A DNA stretch of 12,014 nt. Source: UBA7485 sp050945075. Its GTDB lineage: Bacteria > Bacillota > Clostridia > Eubacteriales > Eubacteriaceae. Below the pieces are notes generated by a model, which saw nothing but the letters and a program-made list of their open reading frames with translations, was not told where the DNA came from and ran no database searches. The stretch spans positions 1 through 12,014 of the forward strand of contig JBMNSG010000067.1 of the NCBI GenBank assembly GCA_050945075.1, in the 5' to 3' direction. Numbering within the stretch: the stretch's first letter is position 1; every line of letters begins with the position of its first letter. This document shows, piece by piece, positions 1-5,660 of the stretch. A program made the translations under genes and the position numbers.

Positions 1-1
1 C

Positions 2-1855
2 GGAATGAATGGAAGAGGAAAAACTACGTTTCTTGAAGCAATTTTATTAGCACTTTACGGAGATAATTCTAAAGCTTTTAAAGAGAGTCGATTCAGGACT
101 TATGGAAAGTATTTGAGATCATATGTCAATAAAAGTAGTTTGAGCCAGAAAAGTTATATAGAACTAGATTTCATCTTAAATGAGCAGCAGGGATCCAGCG
201 AATATATTGTACGTCGTGAATGGGATGCGTTAACCAAAAGAACAAGAGAGATTCTTTCAGTTGAAAAAAATGGACAGTCTAATAGTTTTTTGACAGAGAA
301 TTGGTCAATGTTCATAGAGAATATTTTGCCAAGTGCATTATCTAGCTTTTATTTTTTTGATGGTGAAAAAATTGCTGAACTGGCAGTTGACGAAACAGAT
401 ATCCAAATGAAAGATTCTATTCGTGCAATGTTGGGAATTAATGTTCTTGATGTACTTAAAAACGATATAATGCGTAGTGTGCGCAGGACTGAAAAGAATG
501 TTCAAAATGAGTCAGTTTCCAAAGAATTTCAGCAGTTACGGGATGAACAATCAGAAATTACTGATGATTTAAAAAAAGTAAAAATAGAAATTTTGGATTT
601 AACTTCTCAATTAACTTCTCAAAAGGAAAAGGCCAATCAACTTCATCAACAATATGTTCTAAAAGGCGGAAACGTTTTTAACCAGCGTCAGGATCTGATG
701 GAAAAGAGAGCAAATATAATTGCGGAAATGGGACTGAATGCGAATGCTCTCATAGATATTGCTTCAGATGAACTTCCACTGTTATTAGTAAGTGATTTAG
801 TTAGTGAAATTAAAATGACAGCAGAAGATGAGTATAATGATTTGATAATGCAGCAGGCAATCGGCCAGATTGAATCACTCTTACAAGAGTATGGAAACAG
901 TCACCCGAAGGAAATGGTGGAAAATCGTAATTTTGTTGACTTCATAAAGGACAGCACAATAGAAAGTCAATTTACTCCATTATATGGATTGTCCACACAA
1001 GCCCTTTTTCAAGTAAATGCTCTTATAGAGGATCTGTTGGAACAGAAGAAGAAAGAAGCTTTAATTCTTTTGGAGAAAAAGAAGGAGTTAAAATCAAGTC
1101 TGGCTGATCTGGATAGTTATCTCTCTTTGGATATCAATGAAAATGAGCTTGCATTATTACTGAGCAGAATTAAAAAACAAGAAAATTTACTAGCTAAACT
1201 CCAGTTCCAAATCTCTACTTTAGAACAACGCCAGGGCGAACTCATTTCAAGGCAAACAATTAAAGAGTCAAAAATTAACCGACTGATTGAAACTTATTTA
1301 GCTGATATGGAGCAAGTTGATGATAACAACAGATTGCTGAAATACTCCAATATGGCTCTTGGAATTATTGAGAAATTTTCTATGGAGCTCCAAAAGAGAA
1401 AGACTGGAACACTGGGGAAGACGATCACTGACGGTTATAAAAAATTAGCTAACAAAAAGAATCTAATAGATGAAATTACAGTTGATCATGAGACATTAGA
1501 TTTAACTTATCTGGATAAACGCGGCAAAGAAGTTTCAAAGGAATCCTTATCAGCTGGCGAGAAACAATTGATCGTTATTGCTATTCTCTGGGCTTTGGCT
1601 GTATGTTCATCTAAAAAATTGCCGGTAATAATCGACACTCCTCTTTCCAGGTTAGATTCTATACATAGAGAATCATTGGTCACTAATTATTTTCCAAATG
1701 CCAGCGATCAAACAATTATACTTTCTACGGATTCAGAAATAGATCACCATTACTACAAAATGATGGAGGACTATATTGGTGATGAGTTTACGCTAGATTA
1801 TGACGAAGATTCCCAAAGCACAACTATTTTGAAAGGATATTTTCAAAGTAAATGA
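2..1855 (+). CDS. dndD: DndD, SMC/Rad50-like ATPase of DNA phosphorothioation (5' end outside window)
   Basis: This is an ATPase of the Dnd system, which replaces a non-bridging phosphate oxygen in DNA with sulfur. The first visible codons spell GMNGRGKTT, a Walker A P-loop of the SMC/RecF/Rad50 type. The frame is open to the window edge, so the gene starts upstream; family proteins have a few dozen residues before this motif. Counting from the first visible Met, heptad-like charged stretches at about 165-220 and 340-430 look like coiled coil. The ABC signature is SAGEK at 516-520 and the Walker B is PVIIDTPLSRLD at 540-551, followed by an STDSE switch-like segment. The DTPLSRLD wording and the dndE neighbour separate it from generic Rad50 or RecN. 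Its stop overlaps the dndE start (ATGA), indicating coupled translation. DndD is thought to give nicking or structural energy to the DndCDE modification complex. The truncation is an artefact of the window, not a lesion. Confidence 0.93.
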   Translation, partial: GMNGRGKTTFLEAILLALYGDNSKAFKESRFRTYGKYLRSYVNKSSLSQKSYIELDFILNEQQGSSEYIVRREWDALTKRTREILSVEKNGQSNSFLTENWSMFIENILPSALSSFYFFDGEKIAELAVDETDIQMKDSIRAMLGINVLDVLKNDIMRSVRRTEKNVQNESVSKEFQQLRDEQSEITDDLKKVKIEILDLTSQLTSQKEKANQLHQQYVLKGGNVFNQRQDLMEKRANIIAEMGLNANALIDIASDELPLLLVSDLVSEIKMTAEDEYNDLIMQQAIGQIESLLQEYGNSHPKEMVENRNFVDFIKDSTIESQFTPLYGLSTQALFQVNALIEDLLEQKKKEALILLEKKKELKSSLADLDSYLSLDINENELALLLSRIKKQENLLAKLQFQISTLEQRQGELISRQTIKESKINRLIETYLADMEQVDDNNRLLKYSNMALGIIEKFSMELQKRKTGTLGKTITDGYKKLANKKNLIDEITVDHETLDLTYLDKRGKEVSKESLSAGEKQLIVIAILWALAVCSSKKLPVIIDTPLSRLDSIHRESLVTNYFPNASDQTIILSTDSEIDHHYYKMMEDYIGDEFTLDYDEDSQSTTILKGYFQSK

Positions 1856-2232
1856 TCATCAAACAAATTCATTTGTCGCAACAGGCAAAAGATCAGTTAG
1901 CAAGACTTAAAGGAAAAACAGGTATTAAAAATTGGAATATCCTTTGCCGTTGGGCGTTAGTGTACTCTTTATCGGAAAATACCATACCAGCTAATGTTCC
2001 GATTGCAAATGATAGTAATTTAGAAATGTCGTGGTACACCTTTGGTGGTGATTACTATGAAATTTATGAAGCATTAGTTAAGGCTTGGTGTATCAAGATG
2101 AAACTTCCTGTTGATGACGAAAGTATTATTAAATATTTTCGACTTAATCTTGAAAGGGGCATTGCCTACCTTTGCGGTACAGGATTTATTAAAAGCATAG
2201 ACGATCTTATTTATCTGGCGGTGAGGAATTAA
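1852..2232 (+). CDS. dndE: DndE, DNA phosphorothioation complex subunit
   Basis: This 126-residue protein has the usual size for DndE, the small DNA-binding member of the DndCDE sulfur-modification complex, reported to prefer nicked duplex DNA. Visible family features are the N-terminal amphipathic segment (SQQAKDQLARLKGKTGIKNW), the middle FGGDYYEIYEALV stretch and the conserved C-terminal LERGIAYLCG block at about 100-109, ahead of a short helix. It has no signal peptide or membrane segment. The ATG lies in the dndD stop (ATGA), so translation is probably re-initiated by ribosomes finishing dndD. The desulfurase gene starts 2 bp after the stop. Identification rests on both the C-terminal block and the position behind dndD; dndE is short, and similarity alone would be weaker evidence. 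Confidence 0.9.
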   Translation: MIIKQIHLSQQAKDQLARLKGKTGIKNWNILCRWALVYSLSENTIPANVPIANDSNLEMSWYTFGGDYYEIYEALVKAWCIKMKLPVDDESIIKYFRLNLERGIAYLCGTGFIKSIDDLIYLAVRN

Positions 2233-2234
2233 TT

Positions 2235-3386
2235 ATGAGTATATACCTGGATTACAATGCGTCCACTCCAATAGATTTTCGTGTTTTGGATTTTATGATC
2301 GATGTTTACAAAAATAACATCGGTAATCCTGATAGTCGTACGCATGATTATGGTGCTCAGGCACGGTCAACAGTTGAAAATGCACGGAAATCTGTTGCTT
2401 CTTTATTGGATGTTGCCCCTTCAGAGGTTTTTTTTACTAGCGGAGCGACCGAAAGTAATAACATTGCTATTCAGGGCCTTCAGGCTTACGCAAACCAAAA
2501 TGGCAAAAATCATATTATTACAACATCAATTGAACATAAGGCTGTTTTGGAAACTGTAAAGGAAATGGAAAGAAGAGGCTTTGAAGTGGATATTTTAGAC
2601 CCACTCCCTTCAGGCAGGATTGATCCAAAACAGGTACTTGAAAAAGTCAAAAATTCAACACTGTTAGTTTGCGTCATGCATGTTAATAATGAGACGGGTA
2701 TTATACAGCCTGTTAAAGAATTAGGAATTGAACTTGAAAAACGAAATGTGCTTTTTCATGTAGATGCAACGCAGAGTTGTGGAAAACTCGTCAAAGAGCT
2801 GCGGGAAATCAAATATAATACCCTGTCATTTAGTGCTCACAAATTGCGTGGGCCACAAGGTGTTGGCGTATTAGTGCTTAGGAGAAGAGCATATCAACTT
2901 CCACCTGTGAGAGCAATCATGTTTGGGGGACAACAAGAAAACGGAATTCGACCCGGGACTATCCCTGTTGCGCTTGTTGCAGGCTGTGGAAAAGCTTGTG
3001 AAATCGCAGAGAGAGAATACAGAGAAAATGCATTAAAGAATAAAGAAATTAAGCTAGCATTGATTCAGCTTCTTGAAACATCTGGATTATCTTATTCATT
3101 TAATGGTGATCAGAATTACTGTATTGATTCAACAGCAAATATCTGTATACCAGGAGTTTCTTCCGAAGCATTGATGTTAGCGACAAAAGCTTATTGTAGT
3201 ATTTCAAATGGTTCCGCCTGTACATCAAAAAGCTATGATCCCAGTTACGTTTTGCATGCAATGCGTATTCCGATTGAACAAATAGATTGTTCGATTCGGA
3301 TAAGCTGGGGTTACGATACTGACATTGTAGAATTTAGACAGAACTTAGAAAAACTATTGGATATGGCCAAGATGCTTGCTTCATAA
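2235..3386 (+). CDS. dndA: DndA/IscS-type cysteine desulfurase
   Basis: This is a 383-residue PLP-dependent class V aminotransferase-fold cysteine desulfurase that takes sulfur from L-cysteine as an enzyme persulfide. Visible active-site elements are SGATESNN at 69-76 (cofactor phosphate binding), H101 in the SIEHKAV block, NNETG at 151-155, D177 in HVDATQS, and the PLP Schiff-base lysine K203 in SAHKLRGPQGVG. The RPGT motif is at 239-242 and the persulfide cysteine C329 is in SNGSACTSKSYDPS. The length is normal and all key residues are present. It starts 2 bp after dndE with a GAGG ribosome-binding site inside the end of dndE. In many Dnd loci dndA is divergent from dndBCDE or replaced by a host IscS; here it is last and co-directional. 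By sequence alone it could be called IscS/NifS; the location is the reason for the DndA call. Confidence 0.9.
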   Translation: MSIYLDYNASTPIDFRVLDFMIDVYKNNIGNPDSRTHDYGAQARSTVENARKSVASLLDVAPSEVFFTSGATESNNIAIQGLQAYANQNGKNHIITTSIEHKAVLETVKEMERRGFEVDILDPLPSGRIDPKQVLEKVKNSTLLVCVMHVNNETGIIQPVKELGIELEKRNVLFHVDATQSCGKLVKELREIKYNTLSFSAHKLRGPQGVGVLVLRRRAYQLPPVRAIMFGGQQENGIRPGTIPVALVAGCGKACEIAEREYRENALKNKEIKLALIQLLETSGLSYSFNGDQNYCIDSTANICIPGVSSEALMLATKAYCSISNGSACTSKSYDPSYVLHAMRIPIEQIDCSIRISWGYDTDIVEFRQNLEKLLDMAKMLAS

Positions 3387-3570
3387 ATACGCTGCTTGTA
3401 TGGATTCATGATTGGAATTCGAGTTGACATCTCTCAACTTTAAAATTGTAGATCTGTGATTCTCAAATTACTCAGACCAAGTTTACTGTATATAAATTTT
3501 TATATCAGAGATATATTTTGCCGAATCTGTTCATTAACAGGAAAGATACTATCTAAAATGATTTTTAGAT
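3387..3570. other. A+T-rich intergenic stretch with several inverted repeats
   Basis: No gene is visible between the dndA stop and the terminator. The stretch contains three short perfect inverted repeats: AGTTGA/TCAACT with a 6-bp spacer near 3421-3438, ATATAAA/TTTATAT at 3490-3505, and ATCTAAAA/TTTTAGAT with a 4-base loop at 3551-3570. The first contains a TTGACA, but no good -10 lies at the right distance. The last abuts the terminator hairpin. These could be recombinase arm sites, an mRNA 3' structure, or chance in A+T-rich DNA. Confidence 0.5.
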
Positions 3571-3620
3571 AAACACAAGCCGGAAGCCTGCTATATTCAG
3601 GTTTCCGGCTTGTGTTTTTT
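3571..3620 (+). terminator. Strong intrinsic terminator after dndA; would also end minus-strand tRNA transcription
   Basis: A 20-bp stem (3571-3590 with 3598-3617, one G-T pair) closes a 7-base CTATATT loop and is followed by a T run to 3620. It is the natural end of the dndDEA transcript. Read on the minus strand it starts only 4 bp beyond the CCA end of the tRNA-like remnant at 3622, the position a tRNA terminator would take, so it may originally have been the terminator of that tRNA. Confidence 0.9.
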
Positions 3621-3621
3621 A

Positions 3622-3652
3622 GTGGCGTCCCCGGGCGGATTCGAATCGACGG
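3622..3652 (-). repeat. Direct repeat copy 1 (tRNA 3'-end sequence, candidate attachment site)
   Basis: This matches 4620-4650 at 28 of 31 positions in the same orientation, with a 14-bp identical core CGGGCGGATTCGAA. The sequence is the T-loop, 3' acceptor strand, discriminator and CCA of a tRNA. tRNA 3' ends are the classical targets of tyrosine recombinases, whose integration leaves exactly such duplicated ends. Confidence 0.7.
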
Positions 3653-3680
3653 CTACCGTCCGCCGTCTCATTGGACCACT
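3622..3680 (-). pseudogene. Degenerate tRNA-like remnant (3' part only)
   Basis: Read on the minus strand, this ends in a tRNA-like T-loop TTCGAAT, the acceptor strand CGGGGAC, a G discriminator and an encoded CCA. The 5' T-stem strand is broken (GTCGA opposite CCGCC has two mismatches), and no 5' acceptor strand or proper anticodon arm is found. The upstream part runs directly into the end of the methyltransferase remnant, whose stop codon lies inside it. It therefore cannot be a functional tRNA. It is best seen as a displaced tRNA 3' end (attL/attR-like scar) or the remains of a partly deleted tRNA gene; the two cannot be separated from this window alone. Confidence 0.65.
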
Positions 3681-3994
3681 CGCTTTAGCTGGATACTGAA
3701 ATCTGGATCGGCATTCCTTCCGTAGATCAGTCCCATTTGCCCCAGTACCAGCGGTGTGTTCAGAAACGCCGGGGCGTAATCCGGGCGCCGCATATCCACA
3801 AAATGCAGCTCCGCTACATACGGCTCCAGTGCCTTGACAAACTCCTGAATATCCCCGTAATGGCTTTTGGCAAAGAATACATCCTCAAAGACGAAGCTGC
3901 CGCCGGGCTTTAGCACCCGCAGCGCCTCGCGTACCAGTTTTAATTTGTCCGGCTGGCTTCTGACCTCGTGAAACACAAAGTTGCTGATAGCCTC
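3668..3994 (-). pseudogene. C-terminal remnant of a SAM-dependent methyltransferase
   Basis: The minus-strand frame from 3994 down to the TGA at 3668 encodes ISNFVFHEVRSQ, then LREALRVLKPGG-like text (VREALRVLKPGGSFVFEDVFF). This is the post-motif region of a class I methyltransferase (UbiE/COQ5-like), where LKPGG marks motif III. The SAM-binding GxGxG motif and the N-terminal half are missing. The frame is shut upstream by the TAA that ends the HMA gene and has no ribosome-binding site with a sensible start; a GTG at 3976 lies within the conserved text. The fragment sits in the same frame as the HMA gene, as if a deletion had joined the two. At its 3' end it reads into the tRNA remnant. I treat it as a decayed gene; its substrate cannot be told. 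Confidence 0.7.
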
Positions 3995-4249
3995 TTATTT
4001 CCTGTGGAACAGGCCCTTTTTCCTGTAGGGCTCCCTGGTGATAGAAGTGAGCGTGTAGCCTGTTTCATTCACGGCGGCTCTCAGCGCCTCATCGGAGATA
4101 TCCACATCCGTCAATATTACGGTGATGCCTTTGACGTGAGAGGATGTGACCTTCTTTACAGCAAAGTTCTTTCGTATCACTTCGTTCACGTGCGCTTCGC
4201 ACATTCCGCACATCATATCGTTGATTTTCAGCGTGATTTTTTCCATCAT
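3995..4249 (-). CDS. HMA-domain heavy-metal-binding protein (copper-chaperone-like)
   Basis: This is an 84-residue protein that is essentially one heavy-metal-associated domain: ITLKINDMMCGMCEAHV at the N terminus, with the metal-binding pair C14 and C17 in the MxCxxC motif. The TDVDISDEALRAAVNETGY block follows, with the usual beta-alpha-beta-beta-alpha-beta pattern, and a basic tail (YRKKGLFHRK). Such proteins carry Cu(I) or related soft metals to P-type ATPases or are regulatory sensors. The start at 4249 is preceded by AAGGAG with a 5-base spacer (a second ATG follows at once, spacer 8). The frame is open further upstream, but that start lies ahead of the promoter -10. A consensus promoter at 4375-4403 gives a leader of about 120 bases. 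No transporter ATPase is adjacent; the following methyltransferase remnant in the same frame suggests local deletion. Confidence 0.82.
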   Translation of the reverse strand: MMEKITLKINDMMCGMCEAHVNEVIRKNFAVKKVTSSHVKGITVILTDVDISDEALRAAVNETGYTLTSITREPYRKKGLFHRK

Positions 4250-4374
4250 GGTGTCTCCTTTTCCTGCAAATGTCCACACGGAGCATCTTGTTTTCTCCCT
4301 CAAAACTGCTTGTTGCTTAGTGACAGCTGACCACTGTTCAAAAGGTGCCAGTTTAAGTACTCTAACCATAAAGC

Positions 4375-4403
4375 AGTTTAATGCCGTAAACACGCATTGT
4401 CAA
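4375..4403 (-). promoter_or_regulatory. Consensus sigma-70/A promoter for the HMA gene
   Basis: On the minus strand a perfect TTGACA (4403-4398) is followed after exactly 17 bp by TAAACT (4380-4375). Transcription should start near 4368 and run to the HMA gene through a leader of about 120 bases. No other minus-strand gene lies between. Confidence 0.75.
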
Positions 4404-4426
4404 CCCCTTCGAATGTGTTTTTCAAC

Positions 4427-4460
4427 GCAGGCAGAGGCAGGCAGAAACAGGCAGAAATAA
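4427..4460. repeat. Short tandem direct repeat with 10-bp period upstream of the HMA promoter
   Basis: After a leading GCAG, three near-identical decamers follow: GCAGAGGCAG, GCAGAAACAG and GCAGAAATAA. The 10-bp period places each copy on the same face of the helix. They lie about 25-55 bp upstream of the -35 element, where activator sites are often found. They could also be simple slippage repeats. The rest of 4461-4586 has no gene that I can support. Confidence 0.55.
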
Positions 4461-4586
4461 TATGGGGGGACCTTGTGCCGGGGAATCCGCTGCATCAATC
4501 CGGTGCTCGTTTTTTTAGCGATTTATGCAGAAAGGTATTTTTATGGAGGGTGAGATGAAAGGGCCGAAAAAAAGATTTTAAAAGGA

Positions 4587-4618
4587 AAATGCCGCAACCT
4601 CATGCGGTTGCGGCATTT
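4587..4618 (-). terminator. Intrinsic terminator of tRNA-Arg
   Basis: A 13-bp perfect G+C-rich stem (4587-4599 with 4606-4618) closes a 6-base loop. On the minus strand it begins 1 bp after the tRNA CCA and is followed by TTCC-TTTT. It ends the monocistronic tRNA transcript and shields it from the region to the left. Confidence 0.82.
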
Positions 4619-4619
4619 A

Positions 4620-4650
4620 TGGCGTCCTCGGGCGGATTCGAACCGCCGGC
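4620..4650 (-). repeat. Direct repeat copy 2 (3' end of tRNA-Arg, candidate attachment site)
   Basis: This is the partner of 3622-3652, with 28 of 31 identities. The differences are T for C in the acceptor strand (the mismatch-causing base) and two changes in the T-stem. In this copy the T-stem is intact. Confidence 0.7.
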
Positions 4651-4696
4651 CTATCGCTTAGGAGGCGATCGCTCTATCCTGCTGAGCTACGGGGAC
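4620..4696 (-). tRNA. tRNA-Arg, anticodon CCT, CCA encoded
   Basis: The minus-strand sequence folds as a full 77-base tRNA: acceptor GTCCCCG, D-arm GCTC/GAGC, anticodon stem ATCGC/GCGAT with loop CTCCTAA (anticodon CCT, reads AGG), T-arm GGCGG/CCGCC with TTCGAAT, acceptor CGAGGAC, discriminator G, and encoded CCA. All stems pair except one C-A opposition at the fifth acceptor pair. It is flanked by a promoter at 4718-4746 and a terminator at 4587-4618. Its 3' end is repeated at 3622-3652, where the mismatched A is a G. Gene identity is secure; the reason for the mismatch is discussed in the findings. Confidence 0.95.
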
Positions 4697-4717
4697 AATT
4701 GGTACTGACAGGTTTAT

Positions 4718-4746
4718 ATTTTATCATCCGGATAACAGTGAATCAA
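4718..4746 (-). promoter_or_regulatory. Promoter of tRNA-Arg
   Basis: On the minus strand TTGATT (4746-4741) and TAAAAT (4723-4718) are separated by 17 bp, placing the transcription start about 15-20 bases before the mature tRNA 5' end. It is divergent from the promoter at 4796-4804. Confidence 0.6.
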
Positions 4747-4795
4747 GTATTGACGGGACTTTTCTTAAAGCGGCTCCCCGAAAATCGATTCTTCG

Positions 4796-4804
4796 TGGTA
4801 TAAT
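4796..4804 (+). promoter_or_regulatory. Extended -10 promoter for the membrane protein-GNAT pair
   Basis: TGGTATAAT is a perfect extended -10 (TGn plus TATAAT). The -35 region at the right distance is poor, which extended -10 promoters tolerate. The start of transcription would be about 20-25 bases ahead of the ATG at 4834. Confidence 0.6.
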
Positions 4805-4833
4805 TAAAAAGTTAAACAGGAACTGGAGAGAAC

Positions 4834-5016
4834 ATGAAGAATTCACGCAGATTCTGGCTCGGTATTCTGGGGCTTTTTGCCCTGGTCGTATTTGTACCGG
4901 CCTTTGTTACAATACTGATGTTCGCGGTTTCTCCATGGGTTAAACCGGTCGTCTTTATTGCACTGCTTGTCGCTGTCTCCGCAGTCCTTGCTTATAAAGG
5001 AGGAATCGGCCGATGA
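4834..5016 (+). CDS. Small two-helix membrane protein of unknown function
   Basis: This 60-residue protein has a basic start (MKNSRRFW) and two hydrophobic segments, about residues 8-32 and 36-54, separated by a short SPWVKP turn. It ends in a KGGIGR tail. I do not recognise a family. The positive N terminus suggests both ends face the cytoplasm. It has a GGAGAG ribosome-binding site 3 bases before the ATG and an extended -10 promoter upstream. Its stop overlaps the acetyltransferase start (ATGA), so the two are made together. It could be a membrane partner of that enzyme or merely a co-transcribed small protein. The codon pattern and coupling make it likely real despite its size. Confidence 0.72.
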   Translation: MKNSRRFWLGILGLFALVVFVPAFVTILMFAVSPWVKPVVFIALLVAVSAVLAYKGGIGR

Positions 5017-5528
5017 CTGAGCCGTTGATCCGGCTGGCCAGGCCGGGAGATTATCAGCGTATACTGGATATATTAAATGATGCGATCGGGAAAAGACGCT
5101 ACACTGCACTGCTTACCCCGGTAACGATCGCCAGCAGAAAAGACTGGTTTCAGGCGCACCAGGACGGAAGACATCCTATTTATGTAGCGGATATCGGAGA
5201 CGATATTGCCGGATGGATGGCTGTGACCGCTTATCGTGACGGACGCGAAGGCTTCTGTCATGCCTGTGAAATTTCGTATTATGTAGATCCTGTTTATATG
5301 GGGCAGGGAGTCGCAACAGCTCTTATGGACTATGTGATTCACATCTCCAGAGATTCGGGACTCAAAAACCTGATGGCCGTTATCTTTGCGGATAACGTTG
5401 CTTCCCAGGCTCTTGCCACCAAGTTCGGATTTCAGGTATGGGGAAGATTTCCCGATATTGTCGAAATTGACGGACAGACCAAAGACTGTCTGCAAATGGG
5501 ACTTGCGTTAACACAAACAGGGGAATAA
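5013..5528 (+). CDS. GNAT N-acetyltransferase, phosphinothricin/amino-acid acetyltransferase-like
   Basis: This 171-residue GCN5-related acetyltransferase is predicted to move acetyl from acetyl-CoA to an amine. Motif A, the acetyl-CoA pyrophosphate loop, is seen as YYVDPVYMGQGVATALMDYV at about 89-108. The AVIFADNVASQALATKFGF block at about 122-140 is motif B, where the Asn and the LATKFGF helix are typical. The ending (VWGRFPDIVEIDGQTKDCLQM) matches the YncA/Pat branch, whose members acetylate phosphinothricin, methionine sulfone or related amino acids. The substrate here cannot be told. The start is chosen at the ATG overlapping the previous stop, with AGGAGG 8-9 bases upstream. No terminator is clear before the rpmG promoter. 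Confidence 0.85.
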   Translation: MTEPLIRLARPGDYQRILDILNDAIGKRRYTALLTPVTIASRKDWFQAHQDGRHPIYVADIGDDIAGWMAVTAYRDGREGFCHACEISYYVDPVYMGQGVATALMDYVIHISRDSGLKNLMAVIFADNVASQALATKFGFQVWGRFPDIVEIDGQTKDCLQMGLALTQTGE

Positions 5529-5561
5529 ATACAGTTTAAAACGCGCTAAACCTTAAAAAGC

Positions 5562-5590
5562 TTGAAAATCAGCCAATAAGCTGATATAAT
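5562..5590 (+). promoter_or_regulatory. Consensus promoter of the rpmG-secE-nusG-rplK-rplA operon
   Basis: TTGAAA at 5562-5567 and TATAAT at 5585-5590 are spaced by 17 bp. The spacer holds a perfect inverted repeat ATCAGC/GCTGAT (5568-5573, 5580-5585). AATCAGCC occurs at 5567-5574 and again at 5589-5596, about two helical turns apart, so an operator overlapping the promoter is possible. Confidence 0.8.
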
Positions 5591-5660
5591 CAGCCCATTA
5601 GGCGCCAGCCTTTTTTTATTGTGTACAGAATATTCACATATTATAAACGGAGGGAATAAG

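Noticed and set aside
1..30. dndD as a 5'-truncated pseudogene
   Set aside because: The frame is open to the window edge and starts within Walker A, so the truncation is due to the window boundary.
4089..4286. 65-codon minus-strand frame starting upstream of and overlapping the HMA gene
   Set aside because: It has a fair ribosome-binding site, but the protein text is Arg/His-rich frame-shifted HMA sequence. It is kept only as a possible upstream frame in the leader finding.
3968..4460. Two overlapping plus-strand open frames opposite the HMA gene
   Set aside because: The minus-strand HMA gene has a recognisable domain, ribosome-binding site and promoter; these frames have neither initiation signals nor recognisable domains.
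4476..4520. Possible plus-strand terminator (CCGG arms followed by a T7 run)
   Set aside because: Only about five pairs with a loop of some 20 bases, and no plus-strand gene upstream that would need it.
4543..4581. Tiny plus-strand frame (12 codons, ATGGAGGGTGAG start) ahead of the tRNA terminator
   Set aside because: It is too short to judge, has no gene after it that it could be a leader for, and runs into the minus-strand tRNA terminator.
5600..5618. AGGC-GCCA-GCCT hairpin followed by seven T just after the rpmG promoter
   Set aside because: A 4-bp stem is too weak for an intrinsic terminator or attenuator, and it sits within about 10-20 bases of the predicted transcription start.
5619..5647. 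Second promoter-like pair TTGTGT-17-TATAAA before rpmG
   Set aside because: It would start transcription inside the rpmG ribosome-binding site; the consensus promoter at 5562-5590 is much better placed.
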